Part shown: positions 7,334-16,268 of the stretch, in pieces
Layout: each line of letters opens with the position of its first letter
Numbering within the stretch: the stretch's first letter is position 1
DNA from: an uncultured Peptococcaceae bacterium
GTDB taxonomy: Bacteria; Bacillota; Desulfotomaculia; Desulfotomaculales; Desulfocucumaceae
Length of the DNA stretch: 46,068 nucleotides
Assembly: GCA_958417755.1 (NCBI GenBank)
Contig: CATZDY010000010.1
Location: 1-46,068 of the forward strand
Direction: 5' to 3'
Notes under the pieces: model-generated
The model's database searches: none
Seen by the model: the letters and a program-made list of their open reading frames with translations, nothing else
Told to the model about the DNA's origin: nothing
Made by a program: the position numbers and the translations under genes

Positions 7334-9601
7334 TTAAAATTCCTTCATGGGATTAGGACCTAATTCTTCAATTTTTTCCATAAAGTCTTCTAAGATTTTG
7401 GGTATTTCTTGATAATCCATGATGCTTACACTATGGGTTTGTACACGTTCTGATTCCAAGCCCAAACGATCCAAAGTTTCAGATACCTTGGAAAGTCTGA
7501 TCTCTGCCAATTCACTACCCTTCATAAAGTGACATTGATAATCCTCGCCGTGTTTACATCCCAAAAGCAATACACCATCTACCCCCCGGGACATAGCATC
7601 ATTCACCCATACCAAGCTTAGGGAGCCCAAACATCTAACAGGAATAATACGCACCCAAGGATTATATTGCAACCGGTTGATACCAGCCATATCAATGGCA
7701 GGGATTGCATCGTTTTCACAGGCAAAGATTAAAATCCTTGGTTTTTCCTCATCTTCTTCAGGTACATCAAAGGCTTTGAGCATATTGCCAATCATGGGAA
7801 CAGAATAATTCTTAAAGGAAATAATCCTTTCCGGACAAGCTCCCATACAAGTGCTACATCTTCTACACCTGGTGGGATTGATCAAAGGATTGCTCTTCTC
7901 ATCTTCATTGATAGCGCCAAAAGGACATTCATCTGTACAACGTTTACACTGGGTACACCGGCTCATCTGGAAATCCGGGAAAGAAAGATCCCCAGAACGA
8001 GGATGAACAGCAGCCCCTCTGGCTGTCATTTCCACACATTGAATGGCTTTTAACGCAGCCCCCACAGCATCCCCTATGGATTGCCCCATGTCCATGGGAC
8101 GTCTAACGCTACCAGCAGCATAGATACCAGTACGTCTGGTTTCATAAGGGAAACAGATATAATGGGAATCAGGGAAACCATATTTTAACTCTGGTAATTC
8201 TGGACCTTGTCTGTATTCCAAATTCAAAATATTGGCTTTTATTATATTGGCCTGGGTTACTGTTTCTTCTTCATCCCCATCTTCCGCAGCAGCGGCTGCT
8301 TCAGCCTCTGCTTCTTCCTGCCCGGCTCCGCCATCTAACCCTACATATTCTCCGTTCTCAAAGGCAGTGGTGGGAACCATGCCGTTGGCCAAGACGATCA
8401 AATCAATCTCATCAGCCATGGTTTTATCTCCCATCAACAAATCATCCGCTTCAATGACCAAGGTTCCTTCGCCATCTTCGGACACATCCGTGACATCGCC
8501 TTTGATAAATATAACACCCTCTGACTGAGCTTTTTTATAAAAATGCTCATACTGTCCTGCTGAGCGAATATCTTTATAAAAAACATAGGCTTGGGCCTCA
8601 GGGTCTTGTTCCTTTACATACAGGGCTTGCTTCATGGATTCCACGCAACATGCTGCTGAACAATAAGGCAACCTCTCCTGATCCCTGGAACCTGCGCACT
8701 GGATAAAGGCAACTTTTTTCACTTCTTCACCATCCGCAGGTCTTGTCAGCTTCCCTGTTTTTGCCATTTCCTCAAACATGGATTGGGTAATGACATTGGG
8801 GGAAATTCCAAAGCCCAAATGGGCTAAGTTTTCAGGATTATAAGGCACTGCGCCGGTGGCCACCACAATGGCTCCTACCCGCTCCGGGATGGCATTGCCA
8901 TTTTGATTGATTACCACATCAAATAATCCCGGAGCCCCAGCTGTTTTTTCTATCACCGCAGAGGTATACACCTTAATATTGCTATACCCTTCTAGCTCTT
9001 TGACCCTTTCTTCTAAAGCCACATCTTCTAACTGAGTATATGGGGCTTTTAAAGGGGCAAGTTTATAAAGCTTTTTCAACCATCCGCCTAAGGAATCTTC
9101 CTTTTCCACCAAAATAACTTGATAGTTCGCCTTGGCAGCTTCCACGGCAGCAGTCATCCCTGCCATACCGCCACCCACAACCAACAAAGTCTTGGAGACA
9201 TCTTCCGCTTGGTAGGGTTCGGGCGTTTCCACGGTTTTGGCCTTAGCCATATACATCCGGATGTTGTCCTCAGCCATGGCCTGGGTATCTTCATCATCAG
9301 CTTCATGGGTCCAAACCACCTGCTCCCGGACATTCACCCGTTCCACAATCACATTGGGACCAAAATCAAAGGCTTGGTAATTCACCCGGTTGGAACACCC
9401 AACGATTAAAACGCAATCCAGTTCTTCAGCAGCAATGTTTTCTTTGATTGTTGCTGTACCCTCTGGTCCACATAAAAAATCATGGGTTTTGCACAAAGGA
9501 GCTTTGCATTCCTTAGAGGCAACTTTGACCAAGGCATCCATGTCTAAAGCCTCTCCAATGCCACATCCCCCACAAATAAATACCCCTGTTTTTTTAGCCA
9601 T
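7334..9601 (-). CDS. qmoB: QmoB-like FAD/Fe-S protein (HdrA-MvhD type)
   Basis: 755 residues, the usual QmoB length. Order: an N-terminal HdrA-like segment with CGGCGIG and CGPEG cysteines; an FAD-binding domain beginning LLVVGGGMAGMTAAVEAA (~139-160) and including QCAGSRD and the cysteine group YCSAACC; two ferredoxin motifs CTQCKRCTDECP and CRRCSTCMGACP (~549-592); and an MvhD-like domain (~620-745) with FACENDA, VRCLGSLS and LLGCKHGEDYQC. In Qmo complexes it receives or delivers electrons for APS reductase. It overlaps qmoA by 8 bp and uses the AGGAGG inside the qmoA 3' end. An unusual Ala/Glu/Asp-rich insertion (~residues 425-460) interrupts the FAD domain. Confidence 0.9.
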   Translation of the reverse strand: MAKKTGVFICGGCGIGEALDMDALVKVASKECKAPLCKTHDFLCGPEGTATIKENIAAEELDCVLIVGCSNRVNYQAFDFGPNVIVERVNVREQVVWTHEADDEDTQAMAEDNIRMYMAKAKTVETPEPYQAEDVSKTLLVVGGGMAGMTAAVEAAKANYQVILVEKEDSLGGWLKKLYKLAPLKAPYTQLEDVALEERVKELEGYSNIKVYTSAVIEKTAGAPGLFDVVINQNGNAIPERVGAIVVATGAVPYNPENLAHLGFGISPNVITQSMFEEMAKTGKLTRPADGEEVKKVAFIQCAGSRDQERLPYCSAACCVESMKQALYVKEQDPEAQAYVFYKDIRSAGQYEHFYKKAQSEGVIFIKGDVTDVSEDGEGTLVIEADDLLMGDKTMADEIDLIVLANGMVPTTAFENGEYVGLDGGAGQEEAEAEAAAAAEDGDEEETVTQANIIKANILNLEYRQGPELPELKYGFPDSHYICFPYETRRTGIYAAGSVRRPMDMGQSIGDAVGAALKAIQCVEMTARGAAVHPRSGDLSFPDFQMSRCTQCKRCTDECPFGAINEDEKSNPLINPTRCRRCSTCMGACPERIISFKNYSVPMIGNMLKAFDVPEEDEEKPRILIFACENDAIPAIDMAGINRLQYNPWVRIIPVRCLGSLSLVWVNDAMSRGVDGVLLLGCKHGEDYQCHFMKGSELAEIRLSKVSETLDRLGLESERVQTHSVSIMDYQEIPKILEDFMEKIEELGPNPMKEF

Positions 9602-10853
9602 TGTTTTGCCTCCTCACCGATTGAATCGCTTTAAGTGCTGCCCCTGAAGCATCTTGTACTGCAGCAGCAACATCAGCTGGTTTACACACACACCCAGTGC
9701 TGTAAATACCAGGTGTTGTTGGTTCAGAGACCACAAATCCATCTTCATCATATGACATCTCCATTGGCACTTTGTCCAACGCAGTGGCTGGTTGCATCCC
9801 TGTGGCCAACACAACCATGTCATATTGCTCTTCTGTTAAAACCTGATTGATTTGATCTTCCGCAATCACAGTGAGATTATGGGTAGCAGGATCTTCCTTG
9901 ATTTCCCCTGCTTTCCCTTTGATAAAAGTAGCATTGATTTCATTCTGCACTTTGACATAAAAATCTTCATGCTTGCCCCTAGCCCGAATATCAATGTAAT
10001 ACACAGCAATCTTAGCATTTGGATACTGTTCCCGTACATAATTCAATTGTTTCAATGAAGCCATACAACAAACGGAAGAACAAGCGTGAATATGATTTTC
10101 ATCCAGGGAACCTGCACATTGCACAAAAGCAATGCTCTGGATCTCTTTACCATCAGAGGGACGAACAATCTTGCCTTGGGTTGGACCATTGACTGCTGCC
10201 AACCGCTCCATCATCACATTGGTGATTACATTGGGATATAGGCCATACCCATAATAGGTAATTTTTGAGGCATCATAAGGAACCCACCCAGTGGCCCATA
10301 CAATGCTTCCCACTTTCACTGTTATGGTTTTGGCTTCCATATCTGTCTCAATGGCATCATATTGACAGGCTTCCACACACTTTGTACAACCCTCTGCACA
10401 AGCGGCTTTATCCAGCACATATTTCATGGGAAAGGCAAATTCATGGGGTAAATACACAGCTTTGGTTTTATCCATCCCATAATTAAATACATTCGCCCTT
10501 TCTGCTGGGCAGGCTTCTACACATTGCCCGCAAGCCGTACAATTCTCATTGACATAACGGGGATTTAATTGAATGGTTACTTCAAAATCCCCTTCTTGTC
10601 CACTAATATTTTTTACCTCTGCTAAAGTATAAAACTGTATCAAAGGATTATTTTTGATTCTTTTGAAATTAATTTCCAGACCACAATTGGGGGGACATAA
10701 TTTGGGGAAATACTGATTGATTTGGGTGACTTTACCCCCTAAGTAAGCATTTTTTTCCACCAAAATTACTTCACAACCTACTTCTGCGGCTTCTATGGCA
10801 GTGGTTAAACCACTGATTCCCCCACCAACCACCAAAATACTGTTATTCGCCAT
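9594..10853 (-). CDS. qmoA: QmoA-like FAD/Fe-S protein (HdrA type)
   Basis: 419-residue HdrA-like flavoprotein close to known QmoA in length. It opens with the Rossmann motif ILVVGGGISGLTTAIEAAE and EKNAYLGG, then CPPNCGLEINFKRI, two cysteine clusters CTACGQCVEACP and CAEGCTKCVEACQ for [4Fe-4S], QCAGSLDE with CSSVCCM, and a closing FAD motif around GCVCKPADVAAAVQDASGAA. It works with QmoB between the electron donor and AprAB. MANNS at 10853 is the chosen start (GGAG 9 nt upstream) rather than the in-frame ATG 15 nt earlier, which overlaps that GGAG. A 369-bp spacer with a strong hairpin separates it from aprA, which could set different expression of apr and qmo. Confidence 0.9.
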   Translation of the reverse strand: MANNSILVVGGGISGLTTAIEAAEVGCEVILVEKNAYLGGKVTQINQYFPKLCPPNCGLEINFKRIKNNPLIQFYTLAEVKNISGQEGDFEVTIQLNPRYVNENCTACGQCVEACPAERANVFNYGMDKTKAVYLPHEFAFPMKYVLDKAACAEGCTKCVEACQYDAIETDMEAKTITVKVGSIVWATGWVPYDASKITYYGYGLYPNVITNVMMERLAAVNGPTQGKIVRPSDGKEIQSIAFVQCAGSLDENHIHACSSVCCMASLKQLNYVREQYPNAKIAVYYIDIRARGKHEDFYVKVQNEINATFIKGKAGEIKEDPATHNLTVIAEDQINQVLTEEQYDMVVLATGMQPATALDKVPMEMSYDEDGFVVSEPTTPGIYSTGCVCKPADVAAAVQDASGAALKAIQSVRRQNNG

Positions 10854-11222
10854 GTGTGATATCTCCATTCATTAATCTGTGAGATTTTTTACCAATAAAT
10901 TCTAAAACCCTCTTTATATTGCTCCCAATCCATAACATCATAAAAACGTTCAAACACACTTCTCTGCAGATGATCCATCGAGACACAGCACCCACACAAA
11001 ACCCAAGAACTTTTTGCTATCACGACCTATTTGTCCTAAAAACAACAAGCGCGCCTTACCATGGTTCTTTATCCATTATTTTGTGCCCATTCCCCTTACA
11101 ATGCCGTTCCCGATACCCCCTTTGTCATTGCCCGGTCTATGAGGACCCCGTGGGCAATGCCCACGGAATCCCTGAACACCGAGCAATGAAGCATATTTTT
11201 CCACCATATATGCACCAAAGCA
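10854..11222. other. Spacer between aprA and qmoA with strong GC hairpin
   Basis: 369 bp without a gene. It holds a perfect 8-bp GC-rich dyad CCGTGGGC-AAT-GCCCACGG at 11148-11166, 57 bp after the aprA stop on the minus strand. No T run follows, so a transcript-end protector, processing site or attenuator is more likely than an intrinsic terminator. Confidence 0.55.
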
Positions 11223-13112
11223 CTAATCAATATTAAATAAATTCAGCACTGGACGTTTAAACACAGACCATTCCCTTGTATTGGGATCATATTTAAGATT
11301 CACAAAACAATTCCAGTTTTCTTCATCCAAGGCAGGATAGTCACTGCGAATCAAATAACCAGGCCAACGGGTTTCTTCCCGGAACGCCACTGCGCGCATA
11401 TGGGCAATGGCCTGCCACATTCTGTGCTTATGTTCCCAAGCCCGTAATAACTCATTTAAATCCCGGGCTGCTAATTTATCCGCATCTTCTTGCAACAATG
11501 CCAGCAAAATTTCTGCCTGAGCTAATTCTTTGGCATTGGTGGCAAAATGAGAAGTAGCGCCACCAACATAATCATCCATAATTTTCTGCAACCGCATCAT
11601 AAACATCCGGGGCAAAATATATTCAGGATTGATTTCCGGATCAGTGGTAAAATCTTTATGTGCTTCAAAGGTTTCCAATGGTTTTAAAGCCTCTTGTTTT
11701 AACTCTTCCACTGTGCTGCCATCCACATTGGGCTGGGCATTGTTATCCAAAATAAAGCGAATGGCTGCTTTGGCGGCAATACGCCCTTCTGCATGGGAAC
11801 CAGAAGAATATTTATGGCTGGTGGCTCCGGAGGCATCCCCAGCGGCAAACAAACCCTGTACAGTGGTCATGTTGTCATAACCCCAGAAATATTCTGTACC
11901 ATCAGCCAGGTCCTTGGGACCAGATACCCAGGCACCGGAAGCACCTGCATAAGAACTAATGAAATAGGGTTCCGTGGGTGCCATTTCTGCTGGTTTTTCC
12001 CCAGGATTGAAATCCGTAGCAGCCCACAACAGGGACTGGGCAATGGTCATATCCAAAAAGTCTTCCCAAGCTTCGGATTCCAATTTCTTCATTTTTTTCT
12101 TCAAACCTTTGGGATCATCTTCATACTCTTTGTTTAATTTTTCAATGGCTTCTTCTGTCCGAATATAGATGGGGCCTTTGCCTTCTGCCACATCCAAGAG
12201 TCCTAAATAGTTGCGCAAGTTCGCTGGCAGAGGATCTTTGGTGGCATATTTACCCCATTTGGCCAATTCATCCTTGCGTTCTACCAAATATTCACCATCA
12301 TAAGCATTGGTGGCACGGGATTTGAAGTTTTGGAACCATGCCCCCACAGGACCACAAGCATCTTTTAAACGAATGGGTACAAAACGCACTTCCTGGCAAG
12401 TCATTTCCGCCCCAGCTCTGGCGGTAAAATAGGTGGATGAACCGGTGGAGAAATTGGGATACCAAGAACGTCCCATGCCTTCCCCAGAGAACCGGGGTTT
12501 AAAGACACCCACAGCACCGCCCATGGCAGCCAGCACAGCCTTGGCTTTGAATACATAAAATTTATTTTCCCGCACACTAAAGCCTACAGCACCAGCTACC
12601 CTATCGCCATCCATCAATGGCTCGGTAATGAAAATACGTTCATAGATATTATCCATACCCAAGGCATTTTTCGCTGCTTCTGCCACAATAACTTTGTAAG
12701 ATTCTCCGTGGATCATCACTTGCCAACGGCCTTCTCTGACATACTCGTCATCATCGTTTTTCCAGAAAGGCAAGCCCCATTGTTCAAACAAATGCACAGA
12801 ACTATCCACGTGCCGGGCAATGTTAGCTGTCAAATCATCCCGGGAAACTCCCATTAAATCGTATTTTACATGTTTTACAAACTCTTCAATGGTATTTTCG
12901 CCTTTATCAAGACCAATATATTGTTTAATGGCTGCCAAGCCCATGCCCACAGCACCAGAACGCACCATGGACGCCTTGTCCACCAATGTTACCTTTACTC
13001 CATGTTTTTGACCCCAATAAGCAGCTTCCACGGCCGCACCACAGGCCGCCATACCGCCACCAATGATCAGCAAATCAGTGGTTACTTCAACGGTTTCAAA
13101 ATTTACTGGCAT
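11223..13112 (-). CDS. aprA: Adenylylsulfate (APS) reductase alpha subunit
   Basis: 629-residue flavoprotein of the fumarate reductase/succinate dehydrogenase superfamily. The FAD site is LLIIGGGMAACGAAVEAAYWG near the start with DKASMVRSGAVGMG; GSHAEGRIAAKAA late in the FAD domain and the C-terminal helical region RAWEHKHRMWQAIAHMRAVAFREETRWPG are typical of AprA. It catalyses APS + 2 e- to sulfite + AMP, or the reverse, with AprB. MPVNF at 13112 is preferred (GGAGG 8 nt upstream) over the frame opening 18 nt earlier. It is cotranscribed with aprB, 50 bp upstream. No truncation is visible. The direction of catalysis cannot be read from this sequence. Confidence 0.95.
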   Translation of the reverse strand: MPVNFETVEVTTDLLIIGGGMAACGAAVEAAYWGQKHGVKVTLVDKASMVRSGAVGMGLAAIKQYIGLDKGENTIEEFVKHVKYDLMGVSRDDLTANIARHVDSSVHLFEQWGLPFWKNDDDEYVREGRWQVMIHGESYKVIVAEAAKNALGMDNIYERIFITEPLMDGDRVAGAVGFSVRENKFYVFKAKAVLAAMGGAVGVFKPRFSGEGMGRSWYPNFSTGSSTYFTARAGAEMTCQEVRFVPIRLKDACGPVGAWFQNFKSRATNAYDGEYLVERKDELAKWGKYATKDPLPANLRNYLGLLDVAEGKGPIYIRTEEAIEKLNKEYEDDPKGLKKKMKKLESEAWEDFLDMTIAQSLLWAATDFNPGEKPAEMAPTEPYFISSYAGASGAWVSGPKDLADGTEYFWGYDNMTTVQGLFAAGDASGATSHKYSSGSHAEGRIAAKAAIRFILDNNAQPNVDGSTVEELKQEALKPLETFEAHKDFTTDPEINPEYILPRMFMMRLQKIMDDYVGGATSHFATNAKELAQAEILLALLQEDADKLAARDLNELLRAWEHKHRMWQAIAHMRAVAFREETRWPGYLIRSDYPALDEENWNCFVNLKYDPNTREWSVFKRPVLNLFNID

Positions 13113-13162
13113 TTCCTTTGCCTCCTCCAATCAATCTTCATTCTATGTCCAGTATATCTCTA

Positions 13163-13600
13163 TTATTTTTTATAGGTCCAAACCTCTGTTCCCAAAGATG
13201 CTGGTTCAGTATACAGTTCCAAACCTTCCAACGTAGCCCCTGTATCAAAACCACCGTCAGGCACTGCAGAACCCTCTTCAGTGGTCCGGATGGGATATTT
13301 AAAACGCTTCATATCTCCATTGCGGAATTTTACAGTCCACATGATATTATCCGAACCACGCAAAGGTGTACAACTGGCCCCAAGGGGAACAAAATCTGCA
13401 TAACCTCTTAAATCAATGGCCTGCTGGGGACATGCTTTCCCACAACAAAGACATTCCCAACATGCAGAAACATCCCGGTTATACGCTTTCATCTTTTCTT
13501 TATCCAAGACCATTAAATCATTGGGACATGCATACATACAAGCAGTTTTATCCTGCCCTTTGCAACCATCACATTTTTCAGCAATTACAAAAGTAGGCAT
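13163..13600 (-). CDS. aprB: Adenylylsulfate (APS) reductase beta subunit
   Basis: 145-residue ferredoxin subunit with the two [4Fe-4S] motifs of AprB: CDGCKGQDKTACMYACP, with the long insert between its second and third cysteines, and CWECLCCGKACP. The C-terminal tail of about 70 residues that wraps AprA is present (LRGYADFVPLG onward). It is the first gene of the aprBA-qmoAB-hdrCB cluster, with AGGAGG upstream of the ATG. In Gram-positive sulfate reducers sat often precedes aprB; here the upstream 0.9 kb has no such gene. Confidence 0.95.
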   Translation of the reverse strand: MPTFVIAEKCDGCKGQDKTACMYACPNDLMVLDKEKMKAYNRDVSACWECLCCGKACPQQAIDLRGYADFVPLGASCTPLRGSDNIMWTVKFRNGDMKRFKYPIRTTEEGSAVPDGGFDTGATLEGLELYTEPASLGTEVWTYKK

Positions 13601-14493
13601 CTTTTATTCGACCTCCTGTCCTTTCTTCGCTTCATTGCTTATGCTTATTAAAACTTTGCAATAATCCATTCGGATCCTGCCCTAAAAAGACCAATCCTTT
13701 GGATAACAGATGACAAGTCTCCTAGGGATTGTCTGTAACCAAACCTGCCCCCGGAAACACACCACCCCCTACATATGTATTTCATGATGCAGTGGACAAT
13801 GATTGTGTGGTTTATCAAGTAACTGATAAACCAAAAAACCCCAATATACCATTCATTTCATACCAACTGGCATTCTTTCACCCTACTTTTTTCAGTGAAC
13901 CATGATCATAGCCTTCACTTATTGAAACATGCAAAAATTTTCATTTTACACACAATTCACAAATCAATAAGCTATCAGACCCACTCCTTACAACCATTTT
14001 CTTCATCCAAAAGCTGCTGGGCATAAAGAAACCTGCTATAAGCACAAAAAATAAGCTTCGACATATATCTGCGAACATCCTCTTTTTAAGTCTTTTAAAA
14101 TTTCAGAAAAAGAGCGCAATTTTTTAAAAAACAACATCCATCCTTTGTTCTCTGCCTCACCTAAAATCTTAACTTTTATCATTTTTCCCTGTCACGAAAC
14201 CCAGCAAATTCTCCTTAGTGATTACACATCATTTTATATGCAAACAACGGCATCCTTATACTTTAATATAATGAAGAAAAAGGGTATCCTTTTGCTCTTT
14301 ATTCTCTGCCCTAGTCAAATTAATGGCCCGTTTTCCCCAGTTCTTTCTCTCTATTATGCAAAATCATTCAATGTATGATTGTATCTTCCTTAATAGATAG
14401 AAAACAACCACAAGAGCTCTTTACAGGAAGCCCAGCCATTATTTTTGCAATGAAGAAGAGTATAAAATATTTTATAATCAAAGCACAGGGGTG
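13601..14493. other. Long gene-free region upstream of aprB
   Basis: About 0.9 kb of AT-rich DNA between the apr operon (-) and a small ORF (+). No ORF in it has a ribosome binding site or recognisable product (a 77-codon plus-strand ORF at 14145-14378 does not look like a protein). It holds a dyad at 13809-13832, a possible minus-strand promoter just upstream of it, and smaller dyads near 13690-13740 in what would be the apr 5' untranslated leader. Confidence 0.5.
13809..13848 (-). promoter_or_regulatory. Candidate apr promoter with operator-like palindrome
   Basis: On the minus strand an extended -10, TGGTATATT (hexamer 13843-13848), is followed 10 nt later by a perfect 9-bp palindrome GGTTTATCA-N6-TGATAAACC (13809-13832), which would cover the start point. 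No T run follows, so it is more like an operator than a terminator. A good -35 is not visible. The inferred leader to aprB would be about 230 nt. Confidence 0.35.
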
Positions 14494-14646
14494 ATGACAA
14501 TGCTTCATATTTTGGAAAACATCATCATAAAAACAATCTCCGCATTATCTTCAATGTTTCAAATCAGCTTTGAACCGATTAAAGTGATAAAAATTCCTCG
14601 ACTCATCCATACAGAAGTAAGAAAGGTACTAACCTCTGAGCACTGA
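14494..14646 (+). CDS. Small hypothetical ORF (50 aa)
   Basis: ATG ACA ATG start region behind AGGGGTG, giving 50 residues with a hydrophobic-amphipathic start (MLHILENIIIKTISALSSMF) and a basic end (RLIHTEVRKVLTSEH). A TATAAT hexamer lies at 14472-14477, and a hairpin (14669-14709) follows the stop by about 20 nt, so a short independent transcript is plausible. I recognise no family. It could be a small membrane-active peptide or a chance ORF. Confidence 0.35.
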   Translation: MTMLHILENIIIKTISALSSMFQISFEPIKVIKIPRLIHTEVRKVLTSEH

Positions 14647-14668
14647 TAAAGCACCTACCATAAATGAA

Positions 14669-14710
14669 AGGAAGGAAACATGCCGCTAACCCCTCATGTT
14701 CCTTCCTTCA
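14669..14710. terminator. Hairpin between small ORF and thioesterase gene
   Basis: Inverted repeat with AAGGAAGGAAACATG pairing with CATGTTCCTTCCTT (one bulged base), between convergent genes; the loop is about 12 nt. T-rich sequence follows on the plus strand. Confidence 0.5.
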
Positions 14711-14749
14711 TTCGTTAGTTCATTTCATTTTTATTCTTCTTGACAAACC

Positions 14750-15172
14750 TTAGGACTCTTTATGTTCAGTTTTCCGATAAACCATTCCCTGGGCCACAGA
14801 TACAAGCTCATCATGTTCATCTCGGATTTCCACCCTGTATAACCCTGTCTTTCTGGTTATATTTTCTTCCATGGCAATGGCAGTCAAGCGATTGCCAACC
14901 CCTGATGCCTTTAAAAAGGAAATATGAACACTTAAAGATACAGCTGGTATACCTCTGGAATTACTAGCTGCAGCAAATACAACATCCGCCAAACTGAATA
15001 TGGTTCCTCCATGGGTTACCCCTAGTCCATTTAATAATTCTTTTTTTATTTCCAAAGTACCCCGGGCATAACCAGGCTTTACCTCCTCCAGTTGTATATT
15101 CAAATATTTGGCTAGTTCATCTTTTTCCCGGAAATAATCCCGATAAGCTTCCATTTGTTCCTTTTGTTCCAT
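14750..15172 (-). CDS. PaaI-type hotdog acyl-CoA thioesterase
   Basis: 140-residue hotdog-fold protein. The family pattern is clear: G-x-A-R-G-T-L-E near residue 37, then the active-site region NGLGVTHGGTIFSLADVVFAAASNS (asparagine plus HGG-x-x-x-x-L-A-D), the strand SLSVHISFLKA, and the last strand LVSVAQGMVYR. Such enzymes hydrolyse aryl- or acyl-CoA and often serve as CoA housekeeping for aromatic or fatty-acid pathways. GGAGG lies 11 nt upstream of the ATG. The gene stands alone; phenylacetate-CoA ligase is 22 kb away, so a link is only suggestive. Confidence 0.85.
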   Translation of the reverse strand: MEQKEQMEAYRDYFREKDELAKYLNIQLEEVKPGYARGTLEIKKELLNGLGVTHGGTIFSLADVVFAAASNSRGIPAVSLSVHISFLKASGVGNRLTAIAMEENITRKTGLYRVEIRDEHDELVSVAQGMVYRKTEHKES

Positions 15173-15501
15173 TTGTTTTAAATCCTCCCCAAGCTTTCAC
15201 AGTCATCAAGGCAAAGGACGGCTGCCTAGCCACAAAAAAAGCCTCCGTATGGTTGAGGCTTTTCTCGGCATCAGTTAATATCTTTATCCGATCAATAGAC
15301 ATGACCAAACATCCAAAACGGATTAAAAAATCATTGTCTAGCAAATAGAGAAACCGCCCTGTATAGCTTAGCTAGAACATTTACCCTAAAATATCTTAAA
15401 AACCCCTTAGCCAAGCTCTTTGCCTACTAAAAATCATAACGCATCCCTTATAAAACATCAATATGCAATACAATATTCTCTTTGCCTGGTAACAGTCACC
15501 A
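15173..15501. other. Intergenic region with terminator dyad
   Basis: About 330 bp without a credible gene. AAAAGCCTC / GAGGCTTTT (15237-15245, 15255-15263) form a 9-bp hairpin flanked by A and T runs. On the minus strand it would lie in the leader about 65 nt before the thioesterase start, so it may be an attenuator or the terminator of the upstream YckD-like gene. Confidence 0.5.
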
Positions 15502-16077
15502 TTAACTCGTCCTACCTGCACTTTTTTGTTCCAATTTTTCCAAAATCTTATTGGCTTGCTCTTGGGTCAGCTTGCCCTCTTGAACCTCTTGAGCCAAGGC
15601 ATCTTTTTTGGCTTTTATGATTTTTTGCCGAAACTGCTCTGTGGTTAAACCTTGTTCTTGGACAATATCTCTCAAATGTTTTCCACTATCTAAATCCTTT
15701 TGCAGTTGTGTAACAGTAATACCCAAAGCTTTTGCCACTAAATCCAGAGATGGTCCCCTATGATGATTCCCTTGTTGAAGCCAAGGAAAGCAAAAATCCC
15801 TATGCTTGGCTATTTCCTCCATCTGTTGCCGGGTGATTTTTCCTTGGTGTACTGCATCTTCTAATATTTGTTGTTTTGTTTTTTCCAAAGCTTTTGTCAC
15901 TTTATCCTGAGGCAGCCCAAGATTAATAGATAACTTTTCAACGAATTGTTGGTACAATTCCTGGGGCTCTACATTTTTTGTTTGGGGCATAGCGTCAGCC
16001 AAAGTAATTGTGCTCATACACATCATGATAACAGCCACTACACCCAAAAATATTCCAATTTTTTTGTCAAATGCCAA
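15502..16077 (-). CDS. Secreted YckD-like (DUF2680-type) protein
   Basis: 191 residues with an N-terminal signal peptide (KK, then IGIFLGVVAVIMMCMSTITLA, cleavage near ADA). The mature part is helical and repeats a Leu-x-x-G-K-I/L-T-x-x-Q-x-x-x-I pattern: HQGKITRQQMEEI, and QEGKLTQEQANKILEKLEQ at the C-terminus, which is the hallmark of small secreted YckD/DUF2680 proteins of Firmicutes. The middle GPSLDLVAKALGITVTQLQKDLDSGKHLRDI resembles the repeated helical units of such proteins. Function unknown; extracytoplasmic. TTG start with AGGAGG 7 nt upstream. Confidence 0.7.
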   Translation of the reverse strand: MAFDKKIGIFLGVVAVIMMCMSTITLADAMPQTKNVEPQELYQQFVEKLSINLGLPQDKVTKALEKTKQQILEDAVHQGKITRQQMEEIAKHRDFCFPWLQQGNHHRGPSLDLVAKALGITVTQLQKDLDSGKHLRDIVQEQGLTTEQFRQKIIKAKKDALAQEVQEGKLTQEQANKILEKLEQKSAGRTS

Positions 16078-16268
16078 ATCAATTCCTCCTTTTTTACTTA
16101 TTTTTTACCACGACTTTATCTTGTCCCATTGTGCAAAAAACATGAAGGAATCACCAGCATAAATTTCTACCAGTTAACTTTTCGCTTCTTTTCTTTACTT
16201 GCAGGATTTTTCTGATACAAAGGAGAAATTATTGTATTATAAAAATAAATCCCAAGGAGGTCATAGCA

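Noticed and set aside
8232..8528. 98-codon ORF antisense to qmoB
   Set aside because: Its Ser/Ala-rich composition mirrors the Ala/Glu codons of qmoB on the other strand; qmoB itself has clear domains.
14145..14378. 77-codon plus-strand ORF in the apr upstream gap
   Set aside because: No ribosome binding site and a composition like translated non-coding DNA.
15117..15344. 75-codon minus-strand ORF overlapping the thioesterase start
   Set aside because: It spans a terminator dyad and runs out of frame into the thioesterase gene; the thioesterase has a good start and conserved fold.
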